In this document: piece after piece, positions 14,623 through 23,672 of the stretch
How positions within the stretch are numbered: position 1 is the first letter of the stretch
Layout of the letters: every line of letters starts with the position of its first letter
Source: a virus
Virus record (IMG/VR): IMGVR_UViG_3300011116_000925
Location: 24,486 to 88,485 of that record
Direction: 5' to 3' (one strand)
Length of the DNA stretch: 64,000 nucleotides
Translations under genes and position numbers: made by a program
The notes under the pieces: generated by a model
What the model saw: the letters and a program-made list of their open reading frames with translations, nothing else
What the model was told of the DNA's origin: nothing
The model's database searches: none

Positions 14623-17600
14623 TTATGGTTTTACTCCAGTCTGTAAAGCTTTGGCAGCAGCCATCAATCTTGTTTTGTCTACGAAGTTTTTAGTTGCATC
14701 CATCTTATTGGTCAATACCTTAGACAAATCCTCAAGACTCATATTATTAATGTCTGATAAACTTGGTCCACCCATTGAGGAAGTACCCATTGAAGACATT
14801 GATGGCATCGAATCTGATGATGAATATCCTGTTGCATTGTTTCCACCATATCCATCTCGACCCATCAATACGGCCATTTTGTAAATCAATTGATTTACAG
14901 TTTTCTTATCTTCTTTCATTGCACTAGGTGCAACTCGACGAACAACTGGTCTCAATGGTTTCTGATTCATAGTCATTGGTCTAATTGCAGGACCTGTTGT
15001 TCTTGGAACATTAGATGTCTGTTGTGTGGTCGCAGTAGGTGGTTGTGGTTGACCACGTTGAGGAGGCATTGTAGGTGCAAGTTGTGGTTGAGCTGACGCC
15101 TGTTGTTGACTAGGCATAGATGTGTCTCCAACACCAGGTGACATAGAATTCATCATATTCAACGCTGAATTAAAATCATTTGTCATTTTATCAACTGGAT
15201 ATCCCATTCTAGATCCCCAATTTCTTAGAGCAGTGATTGCTTCTGGACTATCAATTTTTATATTGGCCTTTCCCAGAGCTTTCATAAAATCAACATAAAT
15301 TTTATTTGCGTGTTGATTTGTTTCTTTTTCTCCAGCAATCTGTGCCTGTTTTCCACGAGCCATTGGACCAAGAGCATTCCATGCTTTTCCCCTAGCCCAA
15401 GTACCTAAGTTTTTACCTACACCAACAGGTGCTTCACTTAGATTTTTTTTTTGCTTTTTTCGAGATTCAGACATTCCTTTACTTGAAGCGGACATCGCTA
15501 ATTGTACCTGTTTCAATGCATTAGTTAGATGTATTGATAAATTCTTAGGCAAACTTGGAATTGTTTCCCTAATTTTATTATAAACATCTGTTAATATATC
15601 CGAATCAGACATTCCTTCATGAATTGCATTTGGTTCAATTTGTTGATTAGAAGTTGTTGAACCTGCTAGTTCTAATGCTTTGTGAATTTCCTGTAGTGCC
15701 TTCATTAAATATTGAGATATATGTCTTGGTAAACTTGGAATTGTTTCCCTAATCTTGTTATACACATCATTCAATATTTCAGAATCAGACATGCCCTCAG
15801 ACATTGTTGCTTTTTCCGTTGGACCCGAAGATGCTTTAACCACATTAATTGCCTGTAACATTGCTTGCATTGCCTGATTCATGTGTTCAGATGCAACCTT
15901 TGGCATACTAGGAATAGCTTCTCTAATTACATTATAAATTTCACCTAAGATAGTAAGATCTGGTCTTCCTTCATTAATTTGTTTAGATTCAGTAACTTTA
16001 GATAAAGACTTCAATTCTTTTTTAAGTTTGGCTAGATCTTGTTTCCAATAACGATCATACATATCAGTACCACTGGCTCCGCCATACCAACCTTGATCAG
16101 ATTCAAGCTTCTTAATCTTTCGTTCCAGTGATGCTTTCTTATCAGTATTTTCTAAGGCCTTTTCTTTGCTAGGTTTATTCACGATACGACCATGAGCTGT
16201 CATTTCCTTACCACGAGGAATACCTTTAAATTTAGTAGAATTTTTCTTGATAGCTTCATCTACTGTTTGAACTTCTTTTTCTTTTCGTTTGTCAATCTTC
16301 TTTCCTGTTTTATCATTTTTCTTTTCTTTTGATAATCTTCTCTTTGTTTCCTCAGTTTCTTTTTTTGTTGACGCTGCTGATTTTCTTGCCTCGTTAACAT
16401 GTTCTTTATTTTCCCTATAATCTTTATCGCCCTTATGACCTACAAGCTTGTAAGTTTCATCATGTCCTGCTTTATATGCTTCTATTTCAGATTTATCAGT
16501 TAAACTAACTCGTCTTCCATCTATGATTTTATGTGGGTTTTCTCTACGACCATACCATGCATCTGCACCACCTCTATCAAATGGTCCACCATGTGTTCTA
16601 TCATATTTAGAATTTTGTCCATCATCTTCATTTTCTTCTTGAGTCTGTTCTTTTCCAGGCATTATTTTTTCAAGTTCATTTTGAGCCATGCTTCCAATTT
16701 TTGCTCCAGTCATTGCACCAGCTGGAGTTTTTGTTAATGCTCCGCCTGCAACTGCTCCTAATGCTGCTCCTGTAAATCCTTCTGTAATTCTAATTCCGTC
16801 TTTTCTTAATGCTTTGCGAGTAGTATTTTCAAGTATTCTAATTAAATTGTGAGTTTTCAACCATTCAATAATTACCGGCCTTGCATCGTCTTCTGCATTT
16901 CGCTCCGCTAGATCACTCAACATGAATGATAGTTTTTCATCTTCTATTAAACCAATTAAACTACCAATAGCATTAATGCCATCTTCACCAAGATTAATCT
17001 TCGTTTGCATCAATTCATTGAATTTCTTTTTTTGATCCATACTAGTTGGACTAACATTAACTCCCTCGGTAATTAATCGAGCCCAATCCTTAAAGCTTTC
17101 CATATATTTTGTAGGTGAATTATTTTCTTCTATATCTCCCTTGAATGCGCCTAAGGTATCAGCATTTACAAATGCCTGAACCAATGCTAATGCTCTTTTA
17201 TATTCAGGACTTGCCTTTTCTTTTGCAAATGCCATTCTATTATGATGATCATCTAACATATCACTCATACGACTCATAAAATTAGATATTTCTTCATTTT
17301 TACCGGAAAATTCAGATGCCACATCACTTGCTTTACGAGCAAGTTTACTTGCTCCTTCTGGAGTTCCAATGTCAGTTGACATAGATACTACCAATTTAGG
17401 ATCAAGTTTTTTAGAAACCATAACTTGTTTTAGGTAATTCATAACGGCAACCATATTACCAAATACACCTCCTTCTTGATCACGTTCTTTTTCCTGCAGT
17501 AAGGCACCAATCAATGGCAATGTATCTGACAAACTTTCGTCAAACGACTTAACCGTAAATGTATTCTTTAACATTTGTATCCTATCATCATTAAGTTGTA

Positions 17601-18468
17601 ATTCTGGAGTTGATTGCATACTAGCAGACATCTGTCCATATGTCTTTGAGTTGCTCAATTGTTGCAAAATATTCTTAGCATCAATGATATTTTTAGAAAC
17701 CACATCTAAAATTGTTGCCGTGCTTTCATTTACCAATCCATTATTCTTAGCATATCTTTGGAATTTCTGTAATTTAGATATCCTACCAGCCCATTCTAAA
17801 ATTCTTTGGCCAACAACATCGTGCATCGTACCACTATTAACCATATGCCGCGCCATTGCACGGCCAGCCCATAGATTATTAACTGGTAATCTAAATCTTT
17901 CACCTTGACCATTTTCAAGATAAATTGATTTTATTGCTCTAGTTCTACTTCCCTTGATATTTTCATCAATTGGTTTCATATGTTTTACAATAAGTTTAAT
18001 ATTATCCAACTTTTGGTAGCTACTTCGAGATGAACCAAACATAGGGTTCAATGCCTCACTAATTCCATTCATCGCAAGTTCCTTTTCTTTTGATAATTCC
18101 AAATTATCTTGTTTGCTGTCATCAATCGCCTTAGTGAAATCATCTCCAGTAACCCTATTAATCGTAAATCTCACATCTGGTCTCATATCAGCAACACGTT
18201 TCAATCGCATTATAAATTTTTTATAGATCCCTCGAGATCTATCATCCATATTATCTTCCATATTCGGAGTTACCAATACAAGTAGATTATTAGGATTCAG
18301 GATACTTATTGACATTTTACCATATGAAAAATATGGAAAACTAATTACTTTTGCAGTTTCTCGGTCTGTTGTTGGCTGCCCATTTTCATCAGTCATAGTC
18401 ACACTAGTAGGATCTATGGAATTAACTACTTCATAGATATCTTTTATGATTCCAGTATCAGCTTGCAT
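14623..18468 (-). CDS. Very large virion-type protein with internal repeats (1281 aa)
   Basis: A multi-domain protein found next to terminase. Residues 1-250 are an ordered domain (KLDNIKLIVKHMKPIDEN, VNNLWAGRAMARHMVNSG). A Gly/Ala zipper-like segment (GFTGAALGAVAGGALT) lies near residue 565; a highly charged Lys/Glu region follows; then three tandem ~55-residue repeats (VYNKIRETIPSLP core), and a Pro/Gln-rich end. I recall similar unnamed structural proteins beside terminase in marine T4-like phages. A Gly-zipper plus long disordered parts would suit an internal capsid or ejected protein, but that is inference. No ribosome binding site is seen; ACTAAATA lies four bases before the ATG. Confidence 0.6.
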   Translation of the reverse strand: MQADTGIIKDIYEVVNSIDPTSVTMTDENGQPTTDRETAKVISFPYFSYGKMSISILNPNNLLVLVTPNMEDNMDDRSRGIYKKFIMRLKRVADMRPDVRFTINRVTGDDFTKAIDDSKQDNLELSKEKELAMNGISEALNPMFGSSRSSYQKLDNIKLIVKHMKPIDENIKGSRTRAIKSIYLENGQGERFRLPVNNLWAGRAMARHMVNSGTMHDVVGQRILEWAGRISKLQKFQRYAKNNGLVNESTATILDVVSKNIIDAKNILQQLSNSKTYGQMSASMQSTPELQLNDDRIQMLKNTFTVKSFDESLSDTLPLIGALLQEKERDQEGGVFGNMVAVMNYLKQVMVSKKLDPKLVVSMSTDIGTPEGASKLARKASDVASEFSGKNEEISNFMSRMSDMLDDHHNRMAFAKEKASPEYKRALALVQAFVNADTLGAFKGDIEENNSPTKYMESFKDWARLITEGVNVSPTSMDQKKKFNELMQTKINLGEDGINAIGSLIGLIEDEKLSFMLSDLAERNAEDDARPVIIEWLKTHNLIRILENTTRKALRKDGIRITEGFTGAALGAVAGGALTKTPAGAMTGAKIGSMAQNELEKIMPGKEQTQEENEDDGQNSKYDRTHGGPFDRGGADAWYGRRENPHKIIDGRRVSLTDKSEIEAYKAGHDETYKLVGHKGDKDYRENKEHVNEARKSAASTKKETEETKRRLSKEKKNDKTGKKIDKRKEKEVQTVDEAIKKNSTKFKGIPRGKEMTAHGRIVNKPSKEKALENTDKKASLERKIKKLESDQGWYGGASGTDMYDRYWKQDLAKLKKELKSLSKVTESKQINEGRPDLTILGEIYNVIREAIPSMPKVASEHMNQAMQAMLQAINVVKASSGPTEKATMSEGMSDSEILNDVYNKIRETIPSLPRHISQYLMKALQEIHKALELAGSTTSNQQIEPNAIHEGMSDSDILTDVYNKIRETIPSLPKNLSIHLTNALKQVQLAMSASSKGMSESRKKQKKNLSEAPVGVGKNLGTWARGKAWNALGPMARGKQAQIAGEKETNQHANKIYVDFMKALGKANIKIDSPEAITALRNWGSRMGYPVDKMTNDFNSALNMMNSMSPGVGDTSMPSQQQASAQPQLAPTMPPQRGQPQPPTATTQQTSNVPRTTGPAIRPMTMNQKPLRPVVRRVAPSAMKEDKKTVNQLIYKMAVLMGRDGYGGNNATGYSSSDSMPSMSSMGTSSMGGPSLSDINNMSLEDLSKVLTNKMDATKNFVDKTRLMAAAKALQTGVKP
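15490..15970 (-). repeat. Three tandem coding repeats in the 1281-residue protein
   Basis: Three copies of a ~55-codon unit encode IYNVIREAIPSMPK, VYNKIRETIPSLPR and VYNKIRETIPSLPK, each followed by a helix rich in Gln, Ala and Met. The second and third copies share EGMSDS before the core; the first is more diverged, suggesting successive duplications. Confidence 0.75.
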
Positions 18469-18493
18469 CTTATATTTAGTCTATTTAAATATT

Positions 18494-20065
18494 CTATCTG
18501 AGTACATAGAAAGGTAATGGAACCTGTTTTTCTATTTCAAATTTCTCTGAAAATTGATTATAAATGCGTTCATCATAACTACTGATATATTGTCCCATTC
18601 TAATATTCAACAAGGTGGCAAGAACCAAATCATCATGTTCACCAATCTTTGCTTTATATGATCCACCTATTGCAATAAATGTTTTAAATTCACTTATCAG
18701 AGCTTTGCTATTAATTTTAATTCTATCAGATTCAATTAATGTTTTAATTTTACTACAGGCTGAAATTTTAGATTTTTGCGTGGTCGTAAATCCTTTTCTA
18801 TGTCTTCGAGTATTTCCCATTTTGGCTGGTTCAGTTAAAAATGTGCCTGGTATATTCTCTTCACCCATTTCTTCAATAACGATTAATGCTGCTTCACCTA
18901 TTGTATTATTTTCAATACTCCAATATATTGGTGCATCATCACCCGCACAATCACGAATAAACAAATTTATTTCTTTGAGTATCTTGATTTGATTTGTAAT
19001 AACCGTTCTATTATGTTGCCATTCTGCCACTTGTTCTAATGATGGCAATTCAAATACTTGAATCGCAGCGGAATCTCCACCTGTGCCTAAACTAGGATCC
19101 AAACTAGTTAGGTATGTATTTCCAGAAGAAGGTAATTTAAACCATCGAACCTGTCCTTGTTTTTGTATAGGTTCTTTTCCTTGCATGTTTGCTAATTTTA
19201 TTGGATTAATCAAGAGTTCATCATCTTGAATAAATTCTAAAGCATGTTCTCGTCTAAATTTTTCATCACCAATTCTACTTCTTTCTTCATTAGCCCATGC
19301 TTCATCTCTGTCAGGATGTGATTTCCAATCACATTTAAATGCTCTAAATCCATTAACTCCCAATTCTTTTTTATTTCCATATTCATCATATGTTCTATTT
19401 GCTTCTTTCCAAATTACAGCAAATGTATCTTCATCACTATTAGGAGTTGATGTAATAATAGCTTTTCCACCTGTACTAAGAGTTGGACTGATACTGGTCC
19501 AAAATTCAGCAGCGATACTTGGTCTGACATAGGAAAATTCATCACAATAGAGTAAACTAATAGCAAGACCTCGTCCAGTTGTTTCTGTTGTGGTCGTACT
19601 TATTATTCTACTTCCATTTATGAATGTAATACTTCCTTTATTATAATCTAATGCTGCATCTCGAATATGATTTGGCACGTTTTCATATGCAAATCGCACT
19701 CGATTCATAATTTCTTGAGAACCACTATATTTGTGGGCAGCGATCAAGATCGTACTATCCGGAATGAACATAGCATACCATAACAAATATGCGGCAGCAC
19801 AGGTCGTTTTTCCTAATTGCCTTCCAAGTAGGTTTATGCTAAATCTGTAATTATGATAGGTATGAACCAAATCCAATTGATATTGGTATGGTTCCAATAA
19901 TAATCTACCCTTTACAGGATGTTGAATATATACGAAATTCTTCATAAAATATACTGGTCCATCTACTGGATCAGCACATTTCATTAATTCCTCTTCTTCT
20001 TGTTCTGTATATCGTACTTGTGTTGATATGGTTTTAATAAACGTATTTTTGTTATAAGTTGACAT
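18494..20065 (-). CDS. 17: Terminase large subunit (gp17)
   Basis: The packaging motor ATPase/nuclease. Walker A is the phage-type GRQLGKTT (81-88), Walker B LLYCDE (171-176) ends in the catalytic Glu, and the coupling motif lies in ITSTPNS. The RNase H-like nuclease domain shows its acidic residues in TSLDPSLGTGGD, in the IYWSIENN strand and in GEHDDLVLATLLN. The length of 523 is normal. It docks on the portal (gp20, at 59.9 kb) and cuts concatemers. TATATT lies six bases before the ATG, compatible with a leaderless transcript. An HNH gene diverges upstream. Confidence 0.95.
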   Translation of the reverse strand: MSTYNKNTFIKTISTQVRYTEQEEEELMKCADPVDGPVYFMKNFVYIQHPVKGRLLLEPYQYQLDLVHTYHNYRFSINLLGRQLGKTTCAAAYLLWYAMFIPDSTILIAAHKYSGSQEIMNRVRFAYENVPNHIRDAALDYNKGSITFINGSRIISTTTTETTGRGLAISLLYCDEFSYVRPSIAAEFWTSISPTLSTGGKAIITSTPNSDEDTFAVIWKEANRTYDEYGNKKELGVNGFRAFKCDWKSHPDRDEAWANEERSRIGDEKFRREHALEFIQDDELLINPIKLANMQGKEPIQKQGQVRWFKLPSSGNTYLTSLDPSLGTGGDSAAIQVFELPSLEQVAEWQHNRTVITNQIKILKEINLFIRDCAGDDAPIYWSIENNTIGEAALIVIEEMGEENIPGTFLTEPAKMGNTRRHRKGFTTTQKSKISACSKIKTLIESDRIKINSKALISEFKTFIAIGGSYKAKIGEHDDLVLATLLNIRMGQYISSYDERIYNQFSEKFEIEKQVPLPFYVLR

Positions 20066-20113
20066 GTATGTAATATACTTATATTATTAAATTAATAAGA
20101 TTAGTATAAATTC

Positions 20114-20141
20114 TTGACTTTACAGATAGATATGTTAAATA
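20114..20141 (+). promoter_or_regulatory. Promoter of the HNH gene, leaderless geometry
   Basis: TTGACT (20114-20119), 16 bases, TAAATA (20136-20141), six bases, ATG at 20148. Spacing is identical to the promoters at 1163 and 5103, and no ribosome binding site is present. Confidence 0.5.
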
Positions 20142-20147
20142 TAATAT

Positions 20148-20678
20148 ATGAGTGACACACTTCTCCTGAACAAGGACTTTCGTCCTTTAAGCGTATTCCC
20201 TCTGAGTGTACTCAATTGGAAGACCGCAATCAAATTGATGTTTTTGGATCGAATCAATGTAATCCATTCACATGAAAATTGGAATGTTCATAGTCCTAGT
20301 ATGACCTTGCCAGTTCCAAGTGTGGCTGTCACAAAAGAATTCTTCACCATTAAACATGGAATCAAACTTACTAGGAAGAACATTTACATCAGAGATAACT
20401 GGCAATGCCAATATTGTTCTGATGTGTTTGATGACAAGGATCTAAGTATTGATCATGTGCTACCACGTAGCAAGGGTGGCAAAAACGAATGGACTAATCT
20501 TGTGACCAGTTGCAATACCTGTAATTGGGACAAGGGAAGTAAAATCATTAAACCAATTCGAATGCCATATAAACCTGATTATTTTAGTATGGTCAGTAAT
20601 TTGGATCTAAATAATGTTACAATTAAAGATCCCAGATGGCTAGATTATCTTAAGGCAGGAATGGGAAAGGCAGCTTAA
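20148..20678 (+). CDS. HNH endonuclease
   Basis: A 176-residue HNH protein. The zinc-binding and catalytic core is clear: CQYC (two Cys), then LSIDHVLPRSKGGKNEWTNL with the His-Asn-type active site, and CNTCNW (two Cys) closing the beta-beta-alpha-metal motif. The N-terminal LLNKDFRPLSVFPLSVLNW is shared by a widespread family of stand-alone HNH proteins. It sits on the plus strand just behind the terminase gene, either as a freestanding homing-type nuclease or as a packaging-associated HNH protein. It has its own promoter and terminator, so it is an independent unit. Confidence 0.85.
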   Translation: MSDTLLLNKDFRPLSVFPLSVLNWKTAIKLMFLDRINVIHSHENWNVHSPSMTLPVPSVAVTKEFFTIKHGIKLTRKNIYIRDNWQCQYCSDVFDDKDLSIDHVLPRSKGGKNEWTNLVTSCNTCNWDKGSKIIKPIRMPYKPDYFSMVSNLDLNNVTIKDPRWLDYLKAGMGKAA

Positions 20679-20690
20679 AGCTGCCTTTTT
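20666..20690 (+). terminator. Intrinsic terminator of the HNH gene
   Basis: A perfect 9-bp stem (20666-20674 with 20680-20688, AAAGGCAGC/GCTGCCTTT), a 5-base loop containing the HNH stop codon, and a run of five T. The stop codon lies inside the loop. On the opposite strand only three T follow, so it could act weakly for the convergent gene ending at 20697. Confidence 0.85.
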
Positions 20691-20696
20691 CATGTC

Positions 20697-21656
20697 TTAG
20701 TCGCCTCGCATATTTGCAAGTTCGTGATCTTCTTGACCTCGTACCGCATGAAATGGTCTAAAATATTCCTTTAGGTCTGCTGGATCTAAGAAATATTCGT
20801 GGTCATCAAACATATCACCATAAATGCCACTATCGGCGTAATCCCTAATTCCTTGAGCAAAACTCTTAATTTTAATTATACCACTATCTGAAGCCATCAT
20901 TATATTTGGCTTTCTAACGTCCATCAAATAGCTATATGAACCACCTTTAAACCAAGCCTTACCTTTGAAATACATTTTCAAAGTTTTAATGATATCATTA
21001 TTAAATTCTGCTATATCTTCATCTGTATGAACTGGCTTTCGCATCACTTCATTGAATTGATCCATTTCGAATATTTCAATATAATCATTTTTATAATTAT
21101 TATATTTTGTTTCTAATTTGTTTGTATCAATACTTTCCTTGATGTTTGATTTTTTACGTTTTGACAATTCTTTTCTAACATTTCGAAGATAAGAAGCAAA
21201 AGCTTCTCCTAAATCTGTATCGTCTTTATATTTGTTCCAAACCTTTTGCAATTTTTCTGTAGTCATCAATGCAATTTTAGATTTCTCTGCACTTTCACCT
21301 AAGCGATTATCACCACCATCTTTTCCTCTAGAATTTAATCTCTGTAAATTTCTTTTAAGAGCAAATTCTGAATTTGTTTGTTGTGAGGCTGTCATTTCAT
21401 CTGGTTCATTTGCATAATCTTCACCAAATTCTACTTCATGTTTTATTTCTGGTTCAGCAACTGCGACCACTTCTGTTCCAGTATCCAATTTATTTGATGC
21501 CATAGAATCAATTTCTGGTCCTTGATTAGGGACACCACTTAAACGCAATAATGCCATGACTTCATCTGAATATGGAGTATTGAGATTGATATTACTGGTA
21601 GATCCATCAGAATTAGTTTTACTAATTGACAATGAATATGTTTTTTTGTCTTCCAT
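20697..21656 (-). CDS. Putative virion-associated protein (319 aa)
   Basis: AAGGA precedes the ATG. The first 130 residues are polar and low in complexity (SISKTNSDGSTSNINLNTPY, EYANEPDE-like acid stretches); the middle is basic and helical (LRNVRKELSKRKKSNIKE); the last 110 form an ordered domain (KMYFKGKAWFKGGSYSYLMD). It resembles unnamed structural proteins encoded near terminase in marine T4-like phages, but no experimental function is known to me. Head or packaging association is inferred from position. Confidence 0.5.
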   Translation of the reverse strand: MEDKKTYSLSISKTNSDGSTSNINLNTPYSDEVMALLRLSGVPNQGPEIDSMASNKLDTGTEVVAVAEPEIKHEVEFGEDYANEPDEMTASQQTNSEFALKRNLQRLNSRGKDGGDNRLGESAEKSKIALMTTEKLQKVWNKYKDDTDLGEAFASYLRNVRKELSKRKKSNIKESIDTNKLETKYNNYKNDYIEIFEMDQFNEVMRKPVHTDEDIAEFNNDIIKTLKMYFKGKAWFKGGSYSYLMDVRKPNIMMASDSGIIKIKSFAQGIRDYADSGIYGDMFDDHEYFLDPADLKEYFRPFHAVRGQEDHELANMRGD

Positions 21657-21665
21657 AATTATTCC

Positions 21666-22334
21666 TTATCTAACCTTCAATCCTTTAGGATTTCTTGGAT
21701 CTGGTAATTTATTTTGTATGCTGCCAATTGGACTTGCTGTTCCACCTTTATCTAATTCTTTAATTGGCATTTCTGGTTTAATGTCACCAGCAGCATACTT
21801 ATTCATATTTCGATTCTTAATTCCTTCTTTAACCTTAGCAACTAATTTTTTATTATATTCATCTCCATAATAATCAATTGTGGTTATTTTTGGTGCATCT
21901 TTATATTCACTATCCATCAATCGGCTCTTGGCCATTTTTTCTTCAGGAGTTAATTTTTTTGAAGATTCTAAATCTTCACGATTTCTAACTAAATTATCTT
22001 GATCTAATTCACCTGGATGATCTGGACCAATTACTCTTACTTCATTCATTGGAATTCGTAACGAATCACTTACAAATTGTTCTAATATTTGATGTGTTAC
22101 TGGATAACTGCAAACTCCATCCATAATCCATAATTCAGTATTTGTTAAATTAGTAAAATCCATAGGCTTTGCTTGAATAATAGTTTTCTTTGGTTCGGTG
22201 AGTGATTTCAATCCAAATTTTACCATACTTTTTTCAAGCAATGATATCATGTCTGATGTAGGTTCTATGGCTAATTTGAGTCTGAATTTATATTCTTTCT
22301 CGCTTTCCATCAAGTATTTTGTGAAATTTTTCAT
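21666..22334 (-). CDS. Conserved protein of the terminase region (222 aa)
   Basis: Starts MKNFTKYLMESEKEY, an N-terminus similar to those of other proteins in this cluster and in related phages. Residues 15-105 form an alpha/beta domain (LWIMDGVCSYPVTHQILEQF) and the rest is polar and Pro/Lys-rich (GGTASPIGSIQNKLPDPRNP). AGGA is upstream. It lies between gp16 and the 319-residue protein, so it is likely a virion or packaging protein, but I cannot assign a T4 counterpart. Confidence 0.5.
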   Translation of the reverse strand: MKNFTKYLMESEKEYKFRLKLAIEPTSDMISLLEKSMVKFGLKSLTEPKKTIIQAKPMDFTNLTNTELWIMDGVCSYPVTHQILEQFVSDSLRIPMNEVRVIGPDHPGELDQDNLVRNREDLESSKKLTPEEKMAKSRLMDSEYKDAPKITTIDYYGDEYNKKLVAKVKEGIKNRNMNKYAAGDIKPEMPIKELDKGGTASPIGSIQNKLPDPRNPKGLKVR

Positions 22335-22353
22335 ATATTTTCAATCCTATATC

Positions 22354-22839
22354 TTATTTAGTAAATCTTGATTCCTTATTAGCCTTTAATAAAGCATTAC
22401 GATCTAATATCCGTGCCTGTCCAGGAATAGAAGTATCAACTGTATTAATTAATTGTTCTTGAATATCAATTCTCTTCTTTTTAATCTGTAGATCAATGAT
22501 TCTTAATTTTTTATCATTCTTATGGATTTGTAGATCAATAGCATTTCTCAACATTTGTGTCGCCACTTCAAATATTTTACCACTAAATCTAGCTTCTAGA
22601 TTATTTCCTAGTTCCATTAAATCATGATAACTTTGTTTCGCAGTTTCAATTAATTCATTAATATCGCTATCATCAGTTAATCCGTTGATTTGTCTTAATG
22701 CAGCATCTATTTTATCTCGAACTTCGTCTGGCATATCTGTCATAGACATTATATCTAACATAGTTTTTTCAGTCGATTTTGATATTGAATTAGATTCCAT
22801 TGGATCTAGATCAAATACTTCTTCTAAATGTCGAGTCAT
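22354..22839 (-). CDS. 16: Small terminase subunit (gp16-like)
   Basis: The 161-residue, almost entirely helical protein fits T4 gp16. The N-terminal part carries an acid-rich segment, and the central region (IFEVATQMLRNAIDLQIHKN) corresponds to the oligomerising coiled coil. A basic helix (KKLRIIDLQIKKKRIDIQEQ) follows. gp16 forms rings that recognise DNA and stimulate the gp17 ATPase. It lies next to gp4 and close to gp17, supporting the assignment; identity is too low to see a diagnostic motif. Confidence 0.6.
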   Translation of the reverse strand: MTRHLEEVFDLDPMESNSISKSTEKTMLDIMSMTDMPDEVRDKIDAALRQINGLTDDSDINELIETAKQSYHDLMELGNNLEARFSGKIFEVATQMLRNAIDLQIHKNDKKLRIIDLQIKKKRIDIQEQLINTVDTSIPGQARILDRNALLKANKESRFTK

Positions 22840-22846
22840 AATTTAC

Positions 22847-23278
22847 TTATTTCTTAGTATTTTTAAAAAGATCATGTTCAGTCAATATTCTAAATGTGAT
22901 ATTATTTTGTTTGCACCAACTTTGAGCAGCTTTCCATTTTGCTTCATTTATTATGGCATGCATTTTATTAATATTACTTCTGCCTGCATTCTCTAGAGTA
23001 GTTTGTGAACTTGGTTTTATTTCAATCAATTCACAGATCTGTTCCTGATTTTTATTTTTATATATAATTAAAAAATCAGGAACATAAGTTGTCTTTTTAT
23101 TTGTAGTCGGATTTATATATGGAATTCGTAGTGGTTCACTTGCCCATTTAATCACACTATTATTTTCATCAAGAAATTTCATAAAATGACCTTCCCAACT
23201 ACTTCTAAACCTAGGTTTGTTATTTCCAATATATTTGTGTTGGTTTTTAATTTTATAAAAACCCTGAGCCCATTTCAT
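22847..23278 (-). CDS. 4: Head completion protein gp4 (nuclease-like fold)
   Basis: The 143-residue protein matches T4 gp4 along its length: GFYKIKNQHKYIG, then RFRSSWEGHFMKFLDEN, IKWASEPLRIPYINPTT, TTYVPDFLIIYKN and ELIEIKPSSQ. The PDF...EIKP pattern is that of a PD-(D/E)xK nuclease core (Asp in VPDF, Glu and Lys in IEIKP). In T4, gp4 is needed to finish the head after packaging. The ATG overlaps the upstream stop (TAATG). Confidence 0.85.
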   Translation of the reverse strand: MKWAQGFYKIKNQHKYIGNNKPRFRSSWEGHFMKFLDENNSVIKWASEPLRIPYINPTTNKKTTYVPDFLIIYKNKNQEQICELIEIKPSSQTTLENAGRSNINKMHAIINEAKWKAAQSWCKQNNITFRILTEHDLFKNTKK

Positions 23279-23658
23279 TATTCAACCAACATATGTTCTA
23301 CCAATGTATTTGTGGTCGTAGAAATTCTAAAACCAATATAACTATTTTTTGTTCTAGATCTGTTTAATAACTGTGCTGTTTGATAATTCAATTGCAGTCC
23401 ATTGGGAGTATATAAACTTTTTGCCAATTGAAAACTGTTTATTCCAGCGACCTTAGCTTCTGCCAATATACTGAATGTTAGAGTATATGTACTCACATCA
23501 TCTAAACGTAATGATTTAAATAACCCATAGACCATACCAAATTCATTTGTATCAAAACTAAATGTTTGATTATAAAATCCATTATAAAAACTCAGAGTTA
23601 TGTTTGGATTAGTAGGTGGTAAATTTGTTACTGGATAATTTACGGTTGTCGAAGACAT
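23278..23658 (-). CDS. Putative virion protein (126 aa)
   Basis: Beta-rich, Asn/Thr/Ser-rich sequence without Cys or charged clusters (VTNLPPTNPNITLSFYNGFY, LLNRSRTKNSYIGFRIST), typical of phage structural proteins. It sits between the tail-tube-like gene and gp4 and overlaps gp4. AATAAATA lies two bases before the ATG and no ribosome binding site is present. No T4 counterpart recognised. Confidence 0.5.
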   Translation of the reverse strand: MSSTTVNYPVTNLPPTNPNITLSFYNGFYNQTFSFDTNEFGMVYGLFKSLRLDDVSTYTLTFSILAEAKVAGINSFQLAKSLYTPNGLQLNYQTAQLLNRSRTKNSYIGFRISTTTNTLVEHMLVE

Positions 23659-23672
23659 ATAATATTTATTTG

